From NCBI GenBank assembly GCA_025964635.1, contig JAOPYP010000246.1, positions 1-22,876 on the forward strand: DNA of 22,876 bases, read 5' to 3'. A model generated the notes under the pieces. The model was not told where the DNA came from and searched no databases. It saw nothing but the letters and a program-made list of their open reading frames with translations. Shown piece by piece: positions 1 through 8,013 of this stretch. The DNA comes from Actinomycetes bacterium. GTDB lineage: Bacteria > Actinomycetota > Actinomycetes > Streptosporangiales > Streptosporangiaceae. The position numbers and the translations under genes were made by a program. How positions within the stretch are numbered: the stretch's first letter is position 1; the number at the start of each line of letters is the position of its first letter.

Positions 1-2
1 GG

Positions 3-1130
3 CCGGACCCCGCGGCGGCGGGCATGTCCCTCGGCGGCGACCTGTCCTTCACCCCGCAGGAACTCGCGGCCGGGGCGCAGTTCACCTACCGCGGGCAGCA
101 GCAGAGCCCGGTCACGATCATGAGGGAAAACGGCGCCAACTACGTGCGGATGCGGCTCTGGGTGAGCCCGCCCGCGGGCTACAGCAGCCTGGCCGTCGAC
201 CTGGCCCTAGCCCGCCAGGTGCGCGCGGCCGGCATGAAGATCTACCTCGACATCATGTACTCCGACTTCTGGGCCGACCCGCAGCACCAGAACATCCCCG
301 CGGCGTGGCAGGGCCAGAACCTGACCCAGCTCACCGCGACCGTGCAGTCTTATACCCAGCAGGTGATCAGCGCGTTCGCGAAGCAGGGCACGCCGGCGGA
401 CATGGTGTCGATCGGGAACGAGATCCGCAACGGCATCCTGTGGCCGGTCGGCCAGGTGAACGACCCGTCCAGCCCGGCGGACTACGTCAACCTGGCCACG
501 CTGCTCAAGGCGGGCGTGGCCGGCGCCCGGGCGGCCAACCCGCCGGGCCACCAGCTGCTGATCATGATGCATTACGACCAGGGCGGTAACAGCGCGCTCA
601 GCCAGGCCTTCTTCCAGAACCTGGTATCCCAGGGCGTGCCGTTCGATGTGATGGGGCTGTCCTACTACCCGTTCTTCCACGGCACGCTCTCGCAGATGAA
701 GGCGAACGTGGACGCGCTGGCCACCCAGTTCCACAAGAAGATCGTGATCGCGGAGACCCAGTACGCGTGGACGCTGGCCAACGGCAATAGCCCGGTCGGG
801 GACAGCACCGGCAACTTCGTCTGGGAGCCCAGCCAGCTCTCCACCGGGTACCCGGCCAGTCCCGGCGGCCAGCTGTCGTTCGTGACCGACGAGGTGTCGA
901 TCCTGGCCCAGATCCCCGGCGGGCTGGGGGCGGGGCTGTTCTACTGGGCGCCGGACTGGATCCCCGGCGTGCCGTGGGAGCCCGGGAACGGTATCGGCAC
1001 CCCGAACGCCAACCTCACGCTGTTCAACTCCCAGGGCGTGGCCCTGCCGTCGATCGGGATCTTCCGGAACCCGGCCGCGGTGTGCCAGAGCTATGACCCC
1101 TGGGACGTGCCCTGTGTTGTCGGCGGCTGA
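3..1130 (+). CDS. Glycoside hydrolase family 53 (arabinogalactan endo-beta-1,4-galactanase), 5' end cut by the window
   Basis: Probable secreted endo-1,4-beta-galactanase that cuts the galactan chains of plant arabinogalactan. Counting from the first internal ATG at 24, the sequence has the GH53 pattern: the early VRMRLW strand (41-46), the acid/base glutamate in SIGNEIRNG (E133), the strand FDVMGLSYYPF (208-217), and the nucleophile glutamate in IAETQYAW (E244). A late FYWAPDWIPG segment fits the end of the barrel. The frame is open to the window edge and no ribosome site precedes the ATG at 24, so the true start and any signal peptide probably lie outside. About 370 residues fits the catalytic domain. 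The two catalytic glutamates make the family call firm; secretion and the exact substrate are inferred. The gene is convergent with the membrane protein gene that follows. Confidence 0.9.
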   Translation, partial: PDPAAAGMSLGGDLSFTPQELAAGAQFTYRGQQQSPVTIMRENGANYVRMRLWVSPPAGYSSLAVDLALARQVRAAGMKIYLDIMYSDFWADPQHQNIPAAWQGQNLTQLTATVQSYTQQVISAFAKQGTPADMVSIGNEIRNGILWPVGQVNDPSSPADYVNLATLLKAGVAGARAANPPGHQLLIMMHYDQGGNSALSQAFFQNLVSQGVPFDVMGLSYYPFFHGTLSQMKANVDALATQFHKKIVIAETQYAWTLANGNSPVGDSTGNFVWEPSQLSTGYPASPGGQLSFVTDEVSILAQIPGGLGAGLFYWAPDWIPGVPWEPGNGIGTPNANLTLFNSQGVALPSIGIFRNPAAVCQSYDPWDVPCVVGG

Positions 1131-1173
1131 GCGTGGCCGGCACCTGAACGTCCTGGGCGGCTGACGCAGCAGA

Positions 1174-1210
1174 CCGGTGCCCCGGCGGCCCGCAGCCGCC
1201 GGGACACCGG
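1174..1210. terminator. Bidirectional hairpin terminator between convergent genes
   Basis: Two 16-base arms (1174-1189 and 1195-1210) are complementary at 15 of 16 positions around a 5-base loop. They sit between the stop of the GH53 gene and the stop of the minus-strand membrane protein gene. There is no T run, which is usual for GC-rich actinobacterial terminators. Confidence 0.75.
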
Positions 1211-1228
1211 CACGGCCGGATCCCGGGC

Positions 1229-1744
1229 TTAGCGGCCGGGCTGGTCAGAGGCCCGGTGCGGGGCGCTGAGCCGGAACAGGTTGATCAGCTGGCAGAGCAG
1301 GGCCACGGCGGTGAGCAGCCCCATGCTCAGGGTCGCCCCGTCCTTCCCGGTGTTCACGAACGCCGCGCCGCTGCCGGCCGCCCCCAGCACAGCCAGCAGG
1401 CTGACCACCGAGGTGACCAGGAAGAACCCGGCGCGGGCCACCACGGCCCGGACTACCAGGACGATCGAGCCGAGCAGCAGCAGCAGGCCCAGCCCGGCGT
1501 GTACCGCCAGTCCGGCCGGCCCGTTAGCCAGGGCCCGGCCGACCGCCGCGAGCACGCCGCCACCCTGATCGCGGGCGGGCACGGTGACGTAGAGGCTGAC
1601 GTACAGGCCCAGCGCGTACTCGACGAGCAGCCCGACCGACACGCCGAGGCTGGCCCGGCGGACGGCCTCATCGCCGCCGGCTCTGGGGCGGCCCTCGGGG
1701 CGCCGGGCTACCGGGATTCCGGACGTGCCTGTGGTCTCGCGCAC
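1229..1744 (-). CDS. Small four-helix integral membrane protein, function unknown
   Basis: A 171-residue protein with a charged N-terminus rich in Arg and Gly (1-30), followed by about four hydrophobic segments: roughly 32-55, 78-105, 106-130 and 138-158. No catalytic or transport motif is recognised. The start is GTG at 1744; the ribosome site is weak (GGAAG further upstream) and no better in-frame start is visible. It is transcribed divergently from the MarR gene at 1849. The AT-rich gap between them carries a TTGCGA-17-TAGAAA promoter for this gene (1820 down to 1792) and an imperfect palindrome over its -35. It is therefore a plausible target of that MarR protein, perhaps tied to membrane stress or drug response, but this is inference from position only. 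Confidence 0.7.
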   Translation of the reverse strand: MRETTGTSGIPVARRPEGRPRAGGDEAVRRASLGVSVGLLVEYALGLYVSLYVTVPARDQGGGVLAAVGRALANGPAGLAVHAGLGLLLLLGSIVLVVRAVVARAGFFLVTSVVSLLAVLGAAGSGAAFVNTGKDGATLSMGLLTAVALLCQLINLFRLSAPHRASDQPGR

Positions 1745-1791
1745 CGTGATCCACCACTTCCGCCAGCTGGATGATTTCAGGATTACATCGA

Positions 1792-1842
1792 TTTCTAGCA
1801 GAGATAATCACGAGTCGCAAGTATTTTAATTGGTGATAGTAT
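1792..1842. promoter_or_regulatory. Divergent promoter region with candidate MarR operator
   Basis: This is an AT-rich island in otherwise very GC-rich DNA. On the minus strand, TTGCGA (1820-1815) and TAGAAA (1797-1792) are 17 bases apart. On the plus strand, TAGTAT (1837-1842) ends six bases before the GTG at 1849, which would give a leaderless marR mRNA. The imperfect palindrome CAAGTATTTTAATTG (1818-1832; outer CAA/TTG and inner TA/TA pairs match) overlaps both promoters and has the size of a MarR-family site. Binding is inferred. Confidence 0.5.
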
Positions 1843-1848
1843 CGCCTG

Positions 1849-2418
1849 GTGGAAGACATTACGCGGAGTGCCGCGCCTGAGGCCGCGGACCGGAATGCGG
1901 CCAGCAGCCCCGGCGGGGAGCCAGACGCCCAGGCGGGCGCCCGGGTTACTCCGGTGGATCATCTGTCCTTCCTGCTTGTCCAGCTGGGGTTGCACGGGGC
2001 GCGGCGGTTCGGCGAGCGGCTGGCCCCGCTGGGCCTGGAGCAGCGGCATGCCGGGATGCTCATCCGGCTGGCCGCGAACGAGGGCCGGTCCCAGCAGGCC
2101 ATCGCCGAGATGATCGGGGTGAACGCGACCCGGATGGTCTTCCTGGTGGACGAACTGGAAAAGCTCGGCCTGGTCGAGCGCAGGCGCAACCCCGCGGACC
2201 GCCGCTCCCACGCGCTCTACCTGACCGACCAGGGCCGGGCCACGGTGGGCCAGGTCCGGGCGGTCACCTCGGAGCACGAGGCCGAGTTCGGCGCCGGGCT
2301 GACCGAGGCGCAGCGCACCCAGCTGGTCAGCCTGCTCCGGCTGGTGGCCCAGCAGCAGGGGCTGCACCCCCGGGGGATGCCCGGCGTGCCGCCGGACTCG
2401 GCGCGGCTGCCCTGCTGA
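1849..2418 (+). CDS. MarR-family winged-helix transcriptional regulator
   Basis: A DNA-binding regulator of 189 residues. After a flexible Ala/Pro-rich N-terminus (1-35) comes the MarR core: a dimerisation helix (about 38-60), the helix-turn-helix in SQQAIAEMIGVNATRMVFLV (about 81-100), and the beta-wing with the family hallmark NPADRRS (114-120) followed by LTDQGRA. A C-terminal helix completes the dimer interface. The GTG at 1849 has no Shine-Dalgarno but lies six bases after a TAnnnT -10 box, so a leaderless transcript is likely. MarR proteins usually repress themselves and a neighbour, often releasing DNA on binding a small aromatic ligand or on thiol oxidation. The only cysteine is the last residue, so classic cysteine sensing is unlikely. 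The likely target is the divergent membrane protein gene, and possibly the MFS exporter downstream. Confidence 0.85.
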   Translation: MEDITRSAAPEAADRNAASSPGGEPDAQAGARVTPVDHLSFLLVQLGLHGARRFGERLAPLGLEQRHAGMLIRLAANEGRSQQAIAEMIGVNATRMVFLVDELEKLGLVERRRNPADRRSHALYLTDQGRATVGQVRAVTSEHEAEFGAGLTEAQRTQLVSLLRLVAQQQGLHPRGMPGVPPDSARLPC

Positions 2419-2522
2419 CCCCGGCCGCCCGGCCCGCGGGGGTGGCCCACCCGGGCTGCTAGCCCCGCCCGGCGGGAAACGGGATGCCCTCACCGGCCCC
2501 GCGCTGTTAGCGTGACCGCGGC

Positions 2523-3818
2523 ATGCTGAGGATGGATCTCTCGCCGCTGCGCGGCGCCGCGGACTTCCGCTGGCTGCTGTGCAGCCGCACCGTCACCCTG
2601 CTCGGCACCGAGGCGAGCGAGGTCGCGCTGCTCGTGCAGGCCAAGCAGCTGACCGGGTCGGCGTTCGCGGTGGGGCTGCTCGGCGTGGCCGAACTGGTGC
2701 CGCTGGTGGTGTTCGGGCTCTACGGCGGGCTGCTGGCGGACCGGGTCGACCGGGCCCGGCTGCTGCGCTGGGGCGAGGCCGGGCTGGGCGTCCTGGCCGC
2801 GCTGTTGCTGGCCAACGCGGTGCTTCCGGATCCCGCGGTGTGGCCGCTGTACGTGCTGGCCGCCGCGATGACCACGCTCACCGCGCTGCAGCGCCCGTCG
2901 TTCGACGCGGCGGTGCCCCGGACCGTGCCGCGGGACCAGCTGCCCGGCGCGGCCGCGCTGCTGGGCGTGTCCGGCAACACAAGCATGATCATCGGGACCG
3001 CGCTGGGCGGGGTGCTCGCGGCCGGCCCGGGGCCGCAGCTGGTCTACGGCTGGGACACGGCCAGCTTCCTGGTCTCGTTGATCGTGCTCACCCGGGTCCG
3101 CCCGCTCCCGGCTATGGCGGGGAAGGCTGAGCCGCCCGCTGAGAGGGCCGCGGAGAGGGTGCGCGGGGTGCTGGCGGGCTTCCACTACGCGCGGAAGCGG
3201 CCGGAACTGCTCGGGTCCTACCTGGCCGACCTGGCCGCGATGACGCTGGCCTACCCGGTCGCGCTGTTCCCGTTCCTGGCCGCGCAGCTGCACGCGCCGT
3301 GGTCGGCGGGACTGATGTTCGCCGCGCCCTCGGCCGGTGCGCTGGCCGCCTCGGCGCTGAGCGGGTGGGCCGGCCGGGTGCACCGGCACGGCCTGGCCAT
3401 CGCGCTGGCCGCGGCGGGCTGGGGCCTGGCCGTCACCGCATTCGGGTTCGCCCCGGACCTGGCCGCCGCGCTGGCCTGCCTGCTCGTCGCCGGGGCGGCC
3501 GACGAGATCAGCGGGATCTTCCGCAGCACGCTGTGGAACCAGACCGTCCCGGACCAGCTGCGGGGGCGGCTGGCCGGGGTGGAGCTGCTCAGCTACAGCA
3601 TCGGGCCCTCGGCCGGGCAGCTGCGGGCCGGCGGGGTGGCCAGCCTGACCAGCCCCCGCATCGCGGCCTGGTCGGGCGGGCTGCTGTGCGTGGGCGCGGT
3701 CGGCCTGGTCTGCCTGGCGCTGCCCGGGTTCACCCGGTACAGCTCCCGGGCCAGCCTCAGTGCACCTTCCGGGGGGGCGGCTCCGCACGGGCCAGCTCCT
3801 GCAGCGCCGGCTCGATAG
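2523..3818 (+). CDS. Major facilitator superfamily (MFS) transporter, exporter-like
   Basis: A 431-residue polytopic membrane protein resembling the MFS_3/EntS-type exporters. The N-terminal half has the opening helix pair and the conserved loop 2-3 motif in YGGLLADRVDRARLLRWGE (about 68-86), as in drug and siderophore efflux proteins. A charged central loop (about 198-215, KAEPPAERAAERVRG) separates the two six-helix halves. The substrate cannot be told. ATG 2523 follows a TAGCGT box by nine bases and lacks a ribosome site, so it may be near-leaderless; ATG 2532 is the alternative. It lies 104 bases after marR on the same strand, so shared control is possible. Its last 62 bases overlap, tail to tail, the end of the flavoenzyme gene on the other strand. 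Confidence 0.85.
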   Translation: MLRMDLSPLRGAADFRWLLCSRTVTLLGTEASEVALLVQAKQLTGSAFAVGLLGVAELVPLVVFGLYGGLLADRVDRARLLRWGEAGLGVLAALLLANAVLPDPAVWPLYVLAAAMTTLTALQRPSFDAAVPRTVPRDQLPGAAALLGVSGNTSMIIGTALGGVLAAGPGPQLVYGWDTASFLVSLIVLTRVRPLPAMAGKAEPPAERAAERVRGVLAGFHYARKRPELLGSYLADLAAMTLAYPVALFPFLAAQLHAPWSAGLMFAAPSAGALAASALSGWAGRVHRHGLAIALAAAGWGLAVTAFGFAPDLAAALACLLVAGAADEISGIFRSTLWNQTVPDQLRGRLAGVELLSYSIGPSAGQLRAGGVASLTSPRIAAWSGGLLCVGAVGLVCLALPGFTRYSSRASLSAPSGGAAPHGPAPAAPAR

Positions 3819-5148
3819 CCCGGTGGAACGTGGGGTAGGCGTAGATCATCTCGCGCAGCCGCCGGACCGGCACCCGCGCGTGCACGGCCAGGGTGAGCAT
3901 GCTCAGCACCTCGCCCCCGGCCGGCCCGGCCGAGCTGGCCCCGACCAGGACGCCCTGGCCGGTGTCGGCGACCAGCTTGATGAACCCCTCGTTGCCCGCC
4001 TTGTGGATCCAGCCCCGGGTGGACTTGGGGATGGGATAGCCGCCGGTCCGAACGTCGAGGCCGCGGTCGCGGGCCTGGGCCTCGCTCAGGCCGACCGACC
4101 CGATCTCCGGGTCGGTGAACGTCACCCGGGGCACCGCGTGGTACTCGGCGGGGGAGACCTCCTCGCCGAGGATGTCGTGCACGACGATGTTGGCCTGGTA
4201 CATCGACATGTGGGTGAACGCGCCGTGGCCGGTGATGTCGCCGACGGCCCACACCCCGGGCGCGACCCGCAGGTGGTCGTCCACCGGGATGGCCCGGGCA
4301 CTCTCGTCCACGCCTACCGCGCCGGCCCCGATGCCCGCCAGGTCGGTCCGCCGCCCGGTCGCGACCAGCAGCGCGTCCCCGGTCACCCCGGTGCCGTCGG
4401 ACAGTGCCACGGTGAACGCCGTCCCGTCGTGGCGGACCGACCGGGCCGTGGTGCCGGTCCGTACCTCGATGCCCTCCCGGCCGAAGACCTCCGCCAGCAA
4501 GGCGCCCGCCTCGGGCTCCTCGGGCGGCAGCAGGCGCCCGGACCCCTCGATCACGGTGACCCGGGCGCCGAACCGGGCAAAAACCTGGGAAAGTTCTGCC
4601 CCGATCGCCCCGCCGCCGAGCACCAGCAGCGAGGCCGGGACCCCGGTGGCCTCGATGGCCTCCCGGTTGGTCCAGAACGGGGTGCCCGCCAGGCCCTCGA
4701 CGGGCGGGATGAACGGCTGCGTCCCGGTGTTGATGACGATGCCCCGGCGGGCCCGGAGCACGTCCCCGCCCACCGTGACCTCACCCGGCGCGGTGATCCG
4801 GCCGTGGCCGCGGAACAGGGTGCCGCCCTTGCCGGTGAACCGGTCCACCGCGACCTTGTCGTCCCAGTTATCGGTGGCTTCTTCCCTGATCCGCTGGGCC
4901 ACCGGGGCCCAGTCCGGGTGCACCTGCGAGCTCCCGGCCAGGCCCGGGATCCGGCGTCCCTCGGCGAGCAGGTTCGCAGCCCGGATCATCATCTTGGAGG
5001 GGATGCAGCCCCAGTAGGGGCACTCCCCGCCGACCAGCCGGGCCTCCACGCCCGCCACCGACAGGCCCGCCACGGCGAGCCGCTCGGCGGCGTCCTCGCC
5101 CCCGGGACCCATGCCCAGCACGACGACATCCACCTCGCGAACGGCCAT
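3757..5148 (-). CDS. Class I pyridine nucleotide-disulfide oxidoreductase (dihydrolipoamide dehydrogenase / mercuric reductase-like)
   Basis: A 463-residue FAD- and NAD(P)H-binding enzyme. Visible in order: the FAD dinucleotide fold GMGPGG (12-17), the redox disulfide in GGECPYWGCIPSK (C43, C48), the NAD(P)H fold VLGGGAIGAE, the second FAD motif WAVGDITG, and the dimer domain ending in YAYPTFHRAI. Dihydrolipoamide dehydrogenases have HxHPT with a catalytic His in this last motif. Here it is YxYPT (Y436, Y438), as in soluble transhydrogenase and mercuric reductase-like proteins, so a classic lipoamide role is unlikely. ATG 5148 is chosen because GGAGG lies just upstream and the protein then begins directly at the FAD strand; longer in-frame starts up to 5316 would run into egtA. 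It is divergent from egtA across a 118-base gap, which suggests a redox role alongside ergothioneine. The substrate is unknown. Confidence 0.88.
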   Translation of the reverse strand: MAVREVDVVVLGMGPGGEDAAERLAVAGLSVAGVEARLVGGECPYWGCIPSKMMIRAANLLAEGRRIPGLAGSSQVHPDWAPVAQRIREEATDNWDDKVAVDRFTGKGGTLFRGHGRITAPGEVTVGGDVLRARRGIVINTGTQPFIPPVEGLAGTPFWTNREAIEATGVPASLLVLGGGAIGAELSQVFARFGARVTVIEGSGRLLPPEEPEAGALLAEVFGREGIEVRTGTTARSVRHDGTAFTVALSDGTGVTGDALLVATGRRTDLAGIGAGAVGVDESARAIPVDDHLRVAPGVWAVGDITGHGAFTHMSMYQANIVVHDILGEEVSPAEYHAVPRVTFTDPEIGSVGLSEAQARDRGLDVRTGGYPIPKSTRGWIHKAGNEGFIKLVADTGQGVLVGASSAGPAGGEVLSMLTLAVHARVPVRRLREMIYAYPTFHRAIEPALQELARAEPPPRKVH

Positions 5149-5197
5149 ACCGCCTCCCCAGGGTGCGTCGGTCCGGGGTCTCAGGGTATGACAGGGT

Positions 5198-5223
5198 GGA
5201 ATTGCAGCGGCGGAGACCTGGTT
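5198..5223 (+). promoter_or_regulatory. SigR/SigH-type (thiol-stress ECF sigma) promoter for the egt operon
   Basis: GGAAT (5198-5202), exactly 18 bases, then GTT (5221-5223). This matches the known SigR consensus of Streptomyces (GGAAT-N18-GTT) and the SigH one of mycobacteria. Transcription would start near 5230, leaving a leader of about 35 bases before egtA at 5267. The regulated product, a low-molecular-weight thiol, fits a thiol-oxidative stress sigma factor. No experiment is implied. Confidence 0.6.
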
Positions 5224-5266
5224 TCCTAGAACGTGCCTGGCGCAACCGACACGGACGGGGTAATCG

Positions 5267-6628
5267 ATGACCTCTGAGCGCGGCAACGGTGCTCGCTCGT
5301 CTGGCCCACCACTCACCGAACGTGAGGCGGAGGCTCAGGTGCACGGGATCGCCTTCAAGACCGGCCCACCCGGGCAGGTCGGGGTAGAGCTGGAATGGCT
5401 GGTCTGTGACGGCCGGGACCCTGCTCTCCCCGTGGACCAGCGGCGAGTGGCCGCCGCCCTCGCCCGCCTGGACGAGCCCGGGGCGCTCCCTGGCCGGGGC
5501 CGGCTGACTACCGAACCTGGCGGCCAGGTCGAGCTGAGTTCCGCGCCCGCTTCAGGCCTGGGCGGCTGCGTGGCGGCGGCCTGCAGCGACCTCACGGCCG
5601 TCCGGCAGGCGATCGCGCCTGCGGGGCTCAGCCTCGCGGGGCATGGCCTGGATCCCCTCAGACCCCCGCGGCGCGTCCTGGACCTGCCGCGCTACGCGGC
5701 CATGGAAGAGTTCTTCGACCGCAGCGGCCCCTGGGGCCGGGTCATGATGTGCAGCACCGCCTCGGTCCAGGTGTGCGTGGACGCCGGGCAGGAAAAGGGT
5801 GGCCCCTCCGGGTTCCGGTGGCGCTGGCACCTGCTGCACGGGCTCGGCCCGGTGCTCGTGGCCTCGTTCGCCAATTCCCCGTTCCAGGACGGCCGGATGT
5901 CCGGCTGGAAGTCCACCCGGCAGGCGGTGTGGTCCCGGCTCGACCCCAGCCGGACGAGGGCCCCGGAGGAGGTGGAACCGGGCGCGGCGGACCGCGGCGC
6001 AGCCTGGCCGGAAGACACCGACCCCCGGGACGCCTGGGTGAGCTATGTGCTCGACGCCCACGTCATGCTGCTGCGTGATCCGGGCTCCCGCCGCTGGACC
6101 GCGCCATCCGGGCTCACGTTCCGCGACTGGGTGCGCGGCGCGATCGGGCCCCCGCCCACCGCCGACGACCTCACCTATCACATGTCCACCCTGTTCCCGC
6201 CGGTCCGCCCGCGCGGGCACCTGGAGCTCCGGGTCATCGACGCCCAGCCGGGCGACGGCTGGATCGTGCCGACCGCGGTGGTATCCGCCCTGCTCGACGA
6301 CCCGATCGCGGCGCAGGCCGCGATGGCCGCGGTGGAGCCGCTGCAGAAGGAGGGCCGCCCCGGCGAGCTGCTGCTGCGCGCGGCCCGGCACGGCCAGGAC
6401 GACCCGCAGCTGGCCACGGCCAGCCGGGAATGCTTCGCCGCGGCCGACTCGGCGCTCGGCCGGCTCGGCGCCCCGGCCCCGATCCGGGACGCGGTCGCCA
6501 GGTTCGCCGACCGCTACGTGCTGCGCGGCCGCTGCCCCGCGGACGACCGGCTGGACGAGGCCCGCGCCGCCCTGAGCTTCCCGCACGACCCCCGCAACCC
6601 CGACGCATGTCTGGAGGAATCCCCATGA
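5267..6628 (+). CDS. egtA: Ergothioneine biosynthesis glutamate-cysteine ligase EgtA
   Basis: Makes gamma-glutamylcysteine from glutamate, cysteine and ATP; this is the sulfur donor for EgtB. The 453-residue protein has the GCS2/EgtA pattern: FKTGPPGQVGVELEWLV (residues 26-42), GQVELSSAP, the plant-type GCS stretch RYAAMEEFFDRSGPWGRVMM, and HLELRVIDAQPGDGW late in the domain. Identification rests on these plus position at the head of egtABCD. ATG 5267 is the first in-frame start after the SigR-like promoter, with a GGGG-type ribosome site just upstream. Its last bases (ATGA at 6625-6628) overlap the egtB start, indicating translational coupling. It is divergent from the flavin oxidoreductase. 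Actinomycetes also have the MshC route for mycothiol, so this ligase is dedicated to ergothioneine. Confidence 0.93.
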   Translation: MTSERGNGARSSGPPLTEREAEAQVHGIAFKTGPPGQVGVELEWLVCDGRDPALPVDQRRVAAALARLDEPGALPGRGRLTTEPGGQVELSSAPASGLGGCVAAACSDLTAVRQAIAPAGLSLAGHGLDPLRPPRRVLDLPRYAAMEEFFDRSGPWGRVMMCSTASVQVCVDAGQEKGGPSGFRWRWHLLHGLGPVLVASFANSPFQDGRMSGWKSTRQAVWSRLDPSRTRAPEEVEPGAADRGAAWPEDTDPRDAWVSYVLDAHVMLLRDPGSRRWTAPSGLTFRDWVRGAIGPPPTADDLTYHMSTLFPPVRPRGHLELRVIDAQPGDGWIVPTAVVSALLDDPIAAQAAMAAVEPLQKEGRPGELLLRAARHGQDDPQLATASRECFAAADSALGRLGAPAPIRDAVARFADRYVLRGRCPADDRLDEARAALSFPHDPRNPDACLEESP

Positions 6629-8004
6629 CCCCCACCCCTGCCATCCCCGACCCGCGCCCGCAGGCCGACGGCGGAGTGGATGAGCTGCGGGAAGTGATCG
6701 CAGGGAACCTGCTCGCCGCCCGGGAGCGGACCCGGCTGCTCACCGAGTCCGTGGACGATACGGACCTGGTCCGCCAGCATTCCCCGCTGATGTCGCCGCT
6801 GGTCTGGGACCTGGCCCACATCGCCAACCAGGAAGAGCTGTGGCTGCTGCGCAACGTGGGCGGCCGGGAGCCGATGCACCCCGAGATCGACCCGCTGTAC
6901 GACGCGTTCGAGCACCCCCGGGCCGAGCGGCCCACGCTGCCGCTGCTGCCGCCCGCCGAGGCCCGTGCGTACGCCCGTGAGGTCCGCGGCCGCGTCATGG
7001 ACCTCCTGGAGTCGGCCAAGTTCGCCGGGGCGCCGCTGGTCACCGATGGGTTTGCCTACGGCATGGTGGCCCAGCACGAGCAGCAGCACGACGAGACCAT
7101 GCTGATCACCCACCAGCTGCGCCGGGGCGCGGCCGCGCTCACGGCCTCGCCGCCTGGCCCGCCGCCGCCTGACGCCCTGCTCCTGCCGCCCGAGGTGCTG
7201 GTGGCCGGCGGCCCGTTCACCATGGGCACCTCCACCGAGCCGTGGGCCCTGGACAACGAGCGGCCCGCGCACCAGGTCGACCTGCCGGCTTTCTACCTGG
7301 ACACCACGCCGGTCACCAACGCCGCCTACCAGGAGTTCCTCGCCGACGGCGGGTATGACGACCCGCGCTGGTGGACCCCGGAAGGCTGGGCGCACCGGCA
7401 GCGCGCCGGCCTGACCGCCCCGCATTACTGGCGCCGCGACGGGGCGGCCTGGATCCGCGACCGGTTCGGGGTCACCGAGCCCGTGCCCCCCGCCGAGCCG
7501 GTGCTGCACGTGTCCTGGTACGAGGCGGACGCCTACGCCCGCTGGGCCGGGCGCCGCCTCCCGACCGAGGCGGAGTGGGAGAAGGCGGCCCGGTTCGACC
7601 CGGCCACCGGGCGGTCCCGCCGCTTCCCGTGGGGCGACGAGGACCCGGCCGCCGACCGGGCCAACCTCGGCCAGCAGTACCTCCAGCCCGCCCCCGCGGG
7701 CAGCTACCCCGGGGGTGCCGCGCCGTGCGGCGCGCGGCAGCTGATCGGGGACGTGTGGGAGTGGACCAGCAGCGACTTCCTGCCCTACCCCGGCTTCCGC
7801 GCCTGGCCGTACCGCGAGTACTCGGAAGTCTTCTTCGGCCCCGAGTACAAGGTGATGCGCGGCGGGTCGTTCGCGGTGGGGCCGGTGGCCTGCCGGGGCA
7901 CGTTCCGGAACTGGGACTACCCGATCCGGCGGCAGATCTTCTCCGGCTTCCGGACCGCCCGGGACGCCGCCCCGGCCGCGCCGGGCCAGCCGGGCGGGGA
8001 GTGA
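6625..8004 (+). CDS. egtB: Ergothioneine sulfoxide synthase EgtB (hercynine oxygenase)
   Basis: A non-haem iron enzyme that joins hercynine and gamma-glutamylcysteine with O2 to form the C-S bond. The 459-residue protein has an N-terminal DinB-like helical domain with the three iron-binding histidines: H65 in LAHIANQEE and H151/H155 in the HEQQH motif. The C-terminal FGE-sulfatase-like domain starts near GGPFTMGT and ends with MRGGSF and FRNWDYPIRRQIFSGFR, whose Asp and Arg residues match substrate-binding positions of the structurally studied mycobacterial enzyme. ATG 6625 is preferred over ATG 6607 because GGAGGA (6612-6617) sits seven bases before it and it forms an ATGA overlap with egtA. 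The Gln between the two His of HEQQH is also kept, so activity is expected. Confidence 0.95.
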   Translation: MTPTPAIPDPRPQADGGVDELREVIAGNLLAARERTRLLTESVDDTDLVRQHSPLMSPLVWDLAHIANQEELWLLRNVGGREPMHPEIDPLYDAFEHPRAERPTLPLLPPAEARAYAREVRGRVMDLLESAKFAGAPLVTDGFAYGMVAQHEQQHDETMLITHQLRRGAAALTASPPGPPPPDALLLPPEVLVAGGPFTMGTSTEPWALDNERPAHQVDLPAFYLDTTPVTNAAYQEFLADGGYDDPRWWTPEGWAHRQRAGLTAPHYWRRDGAAWIRDRFGVTEPVPPAEPVLHVSWYEADAYARWAGRRLPTEAEWEKAARFDPATGRSRRFPWGDEDPAADRANLGQQYLQPAPAGSYPGGAAPCGARQLIGDVWEWTSSDFLPYPGFRAWPYREYSEVFFGPEYKVMRGGSFAVGPVACRGTFRNWDYPIRRQIFSGFRTARDAAPAAPGQPGGE

Positions 8005-8013
8005 CGCCACCGG

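Noticed and set aside
2490..3788. Long minus-strand open frame opposite the MFS gene
   Set aside because: Shadow of the transporter codons; low-complexity Arg/Gln/Gly protein without a recognisable fold.
5149..5316. Longer N-terminus for the flavin oxidoreductase
   Set aside because: It would overlap egtA and its promoter, and lacks a ribosome site, whereas ATG 5148 has GGAGG and begins at the FAD-binding strand.
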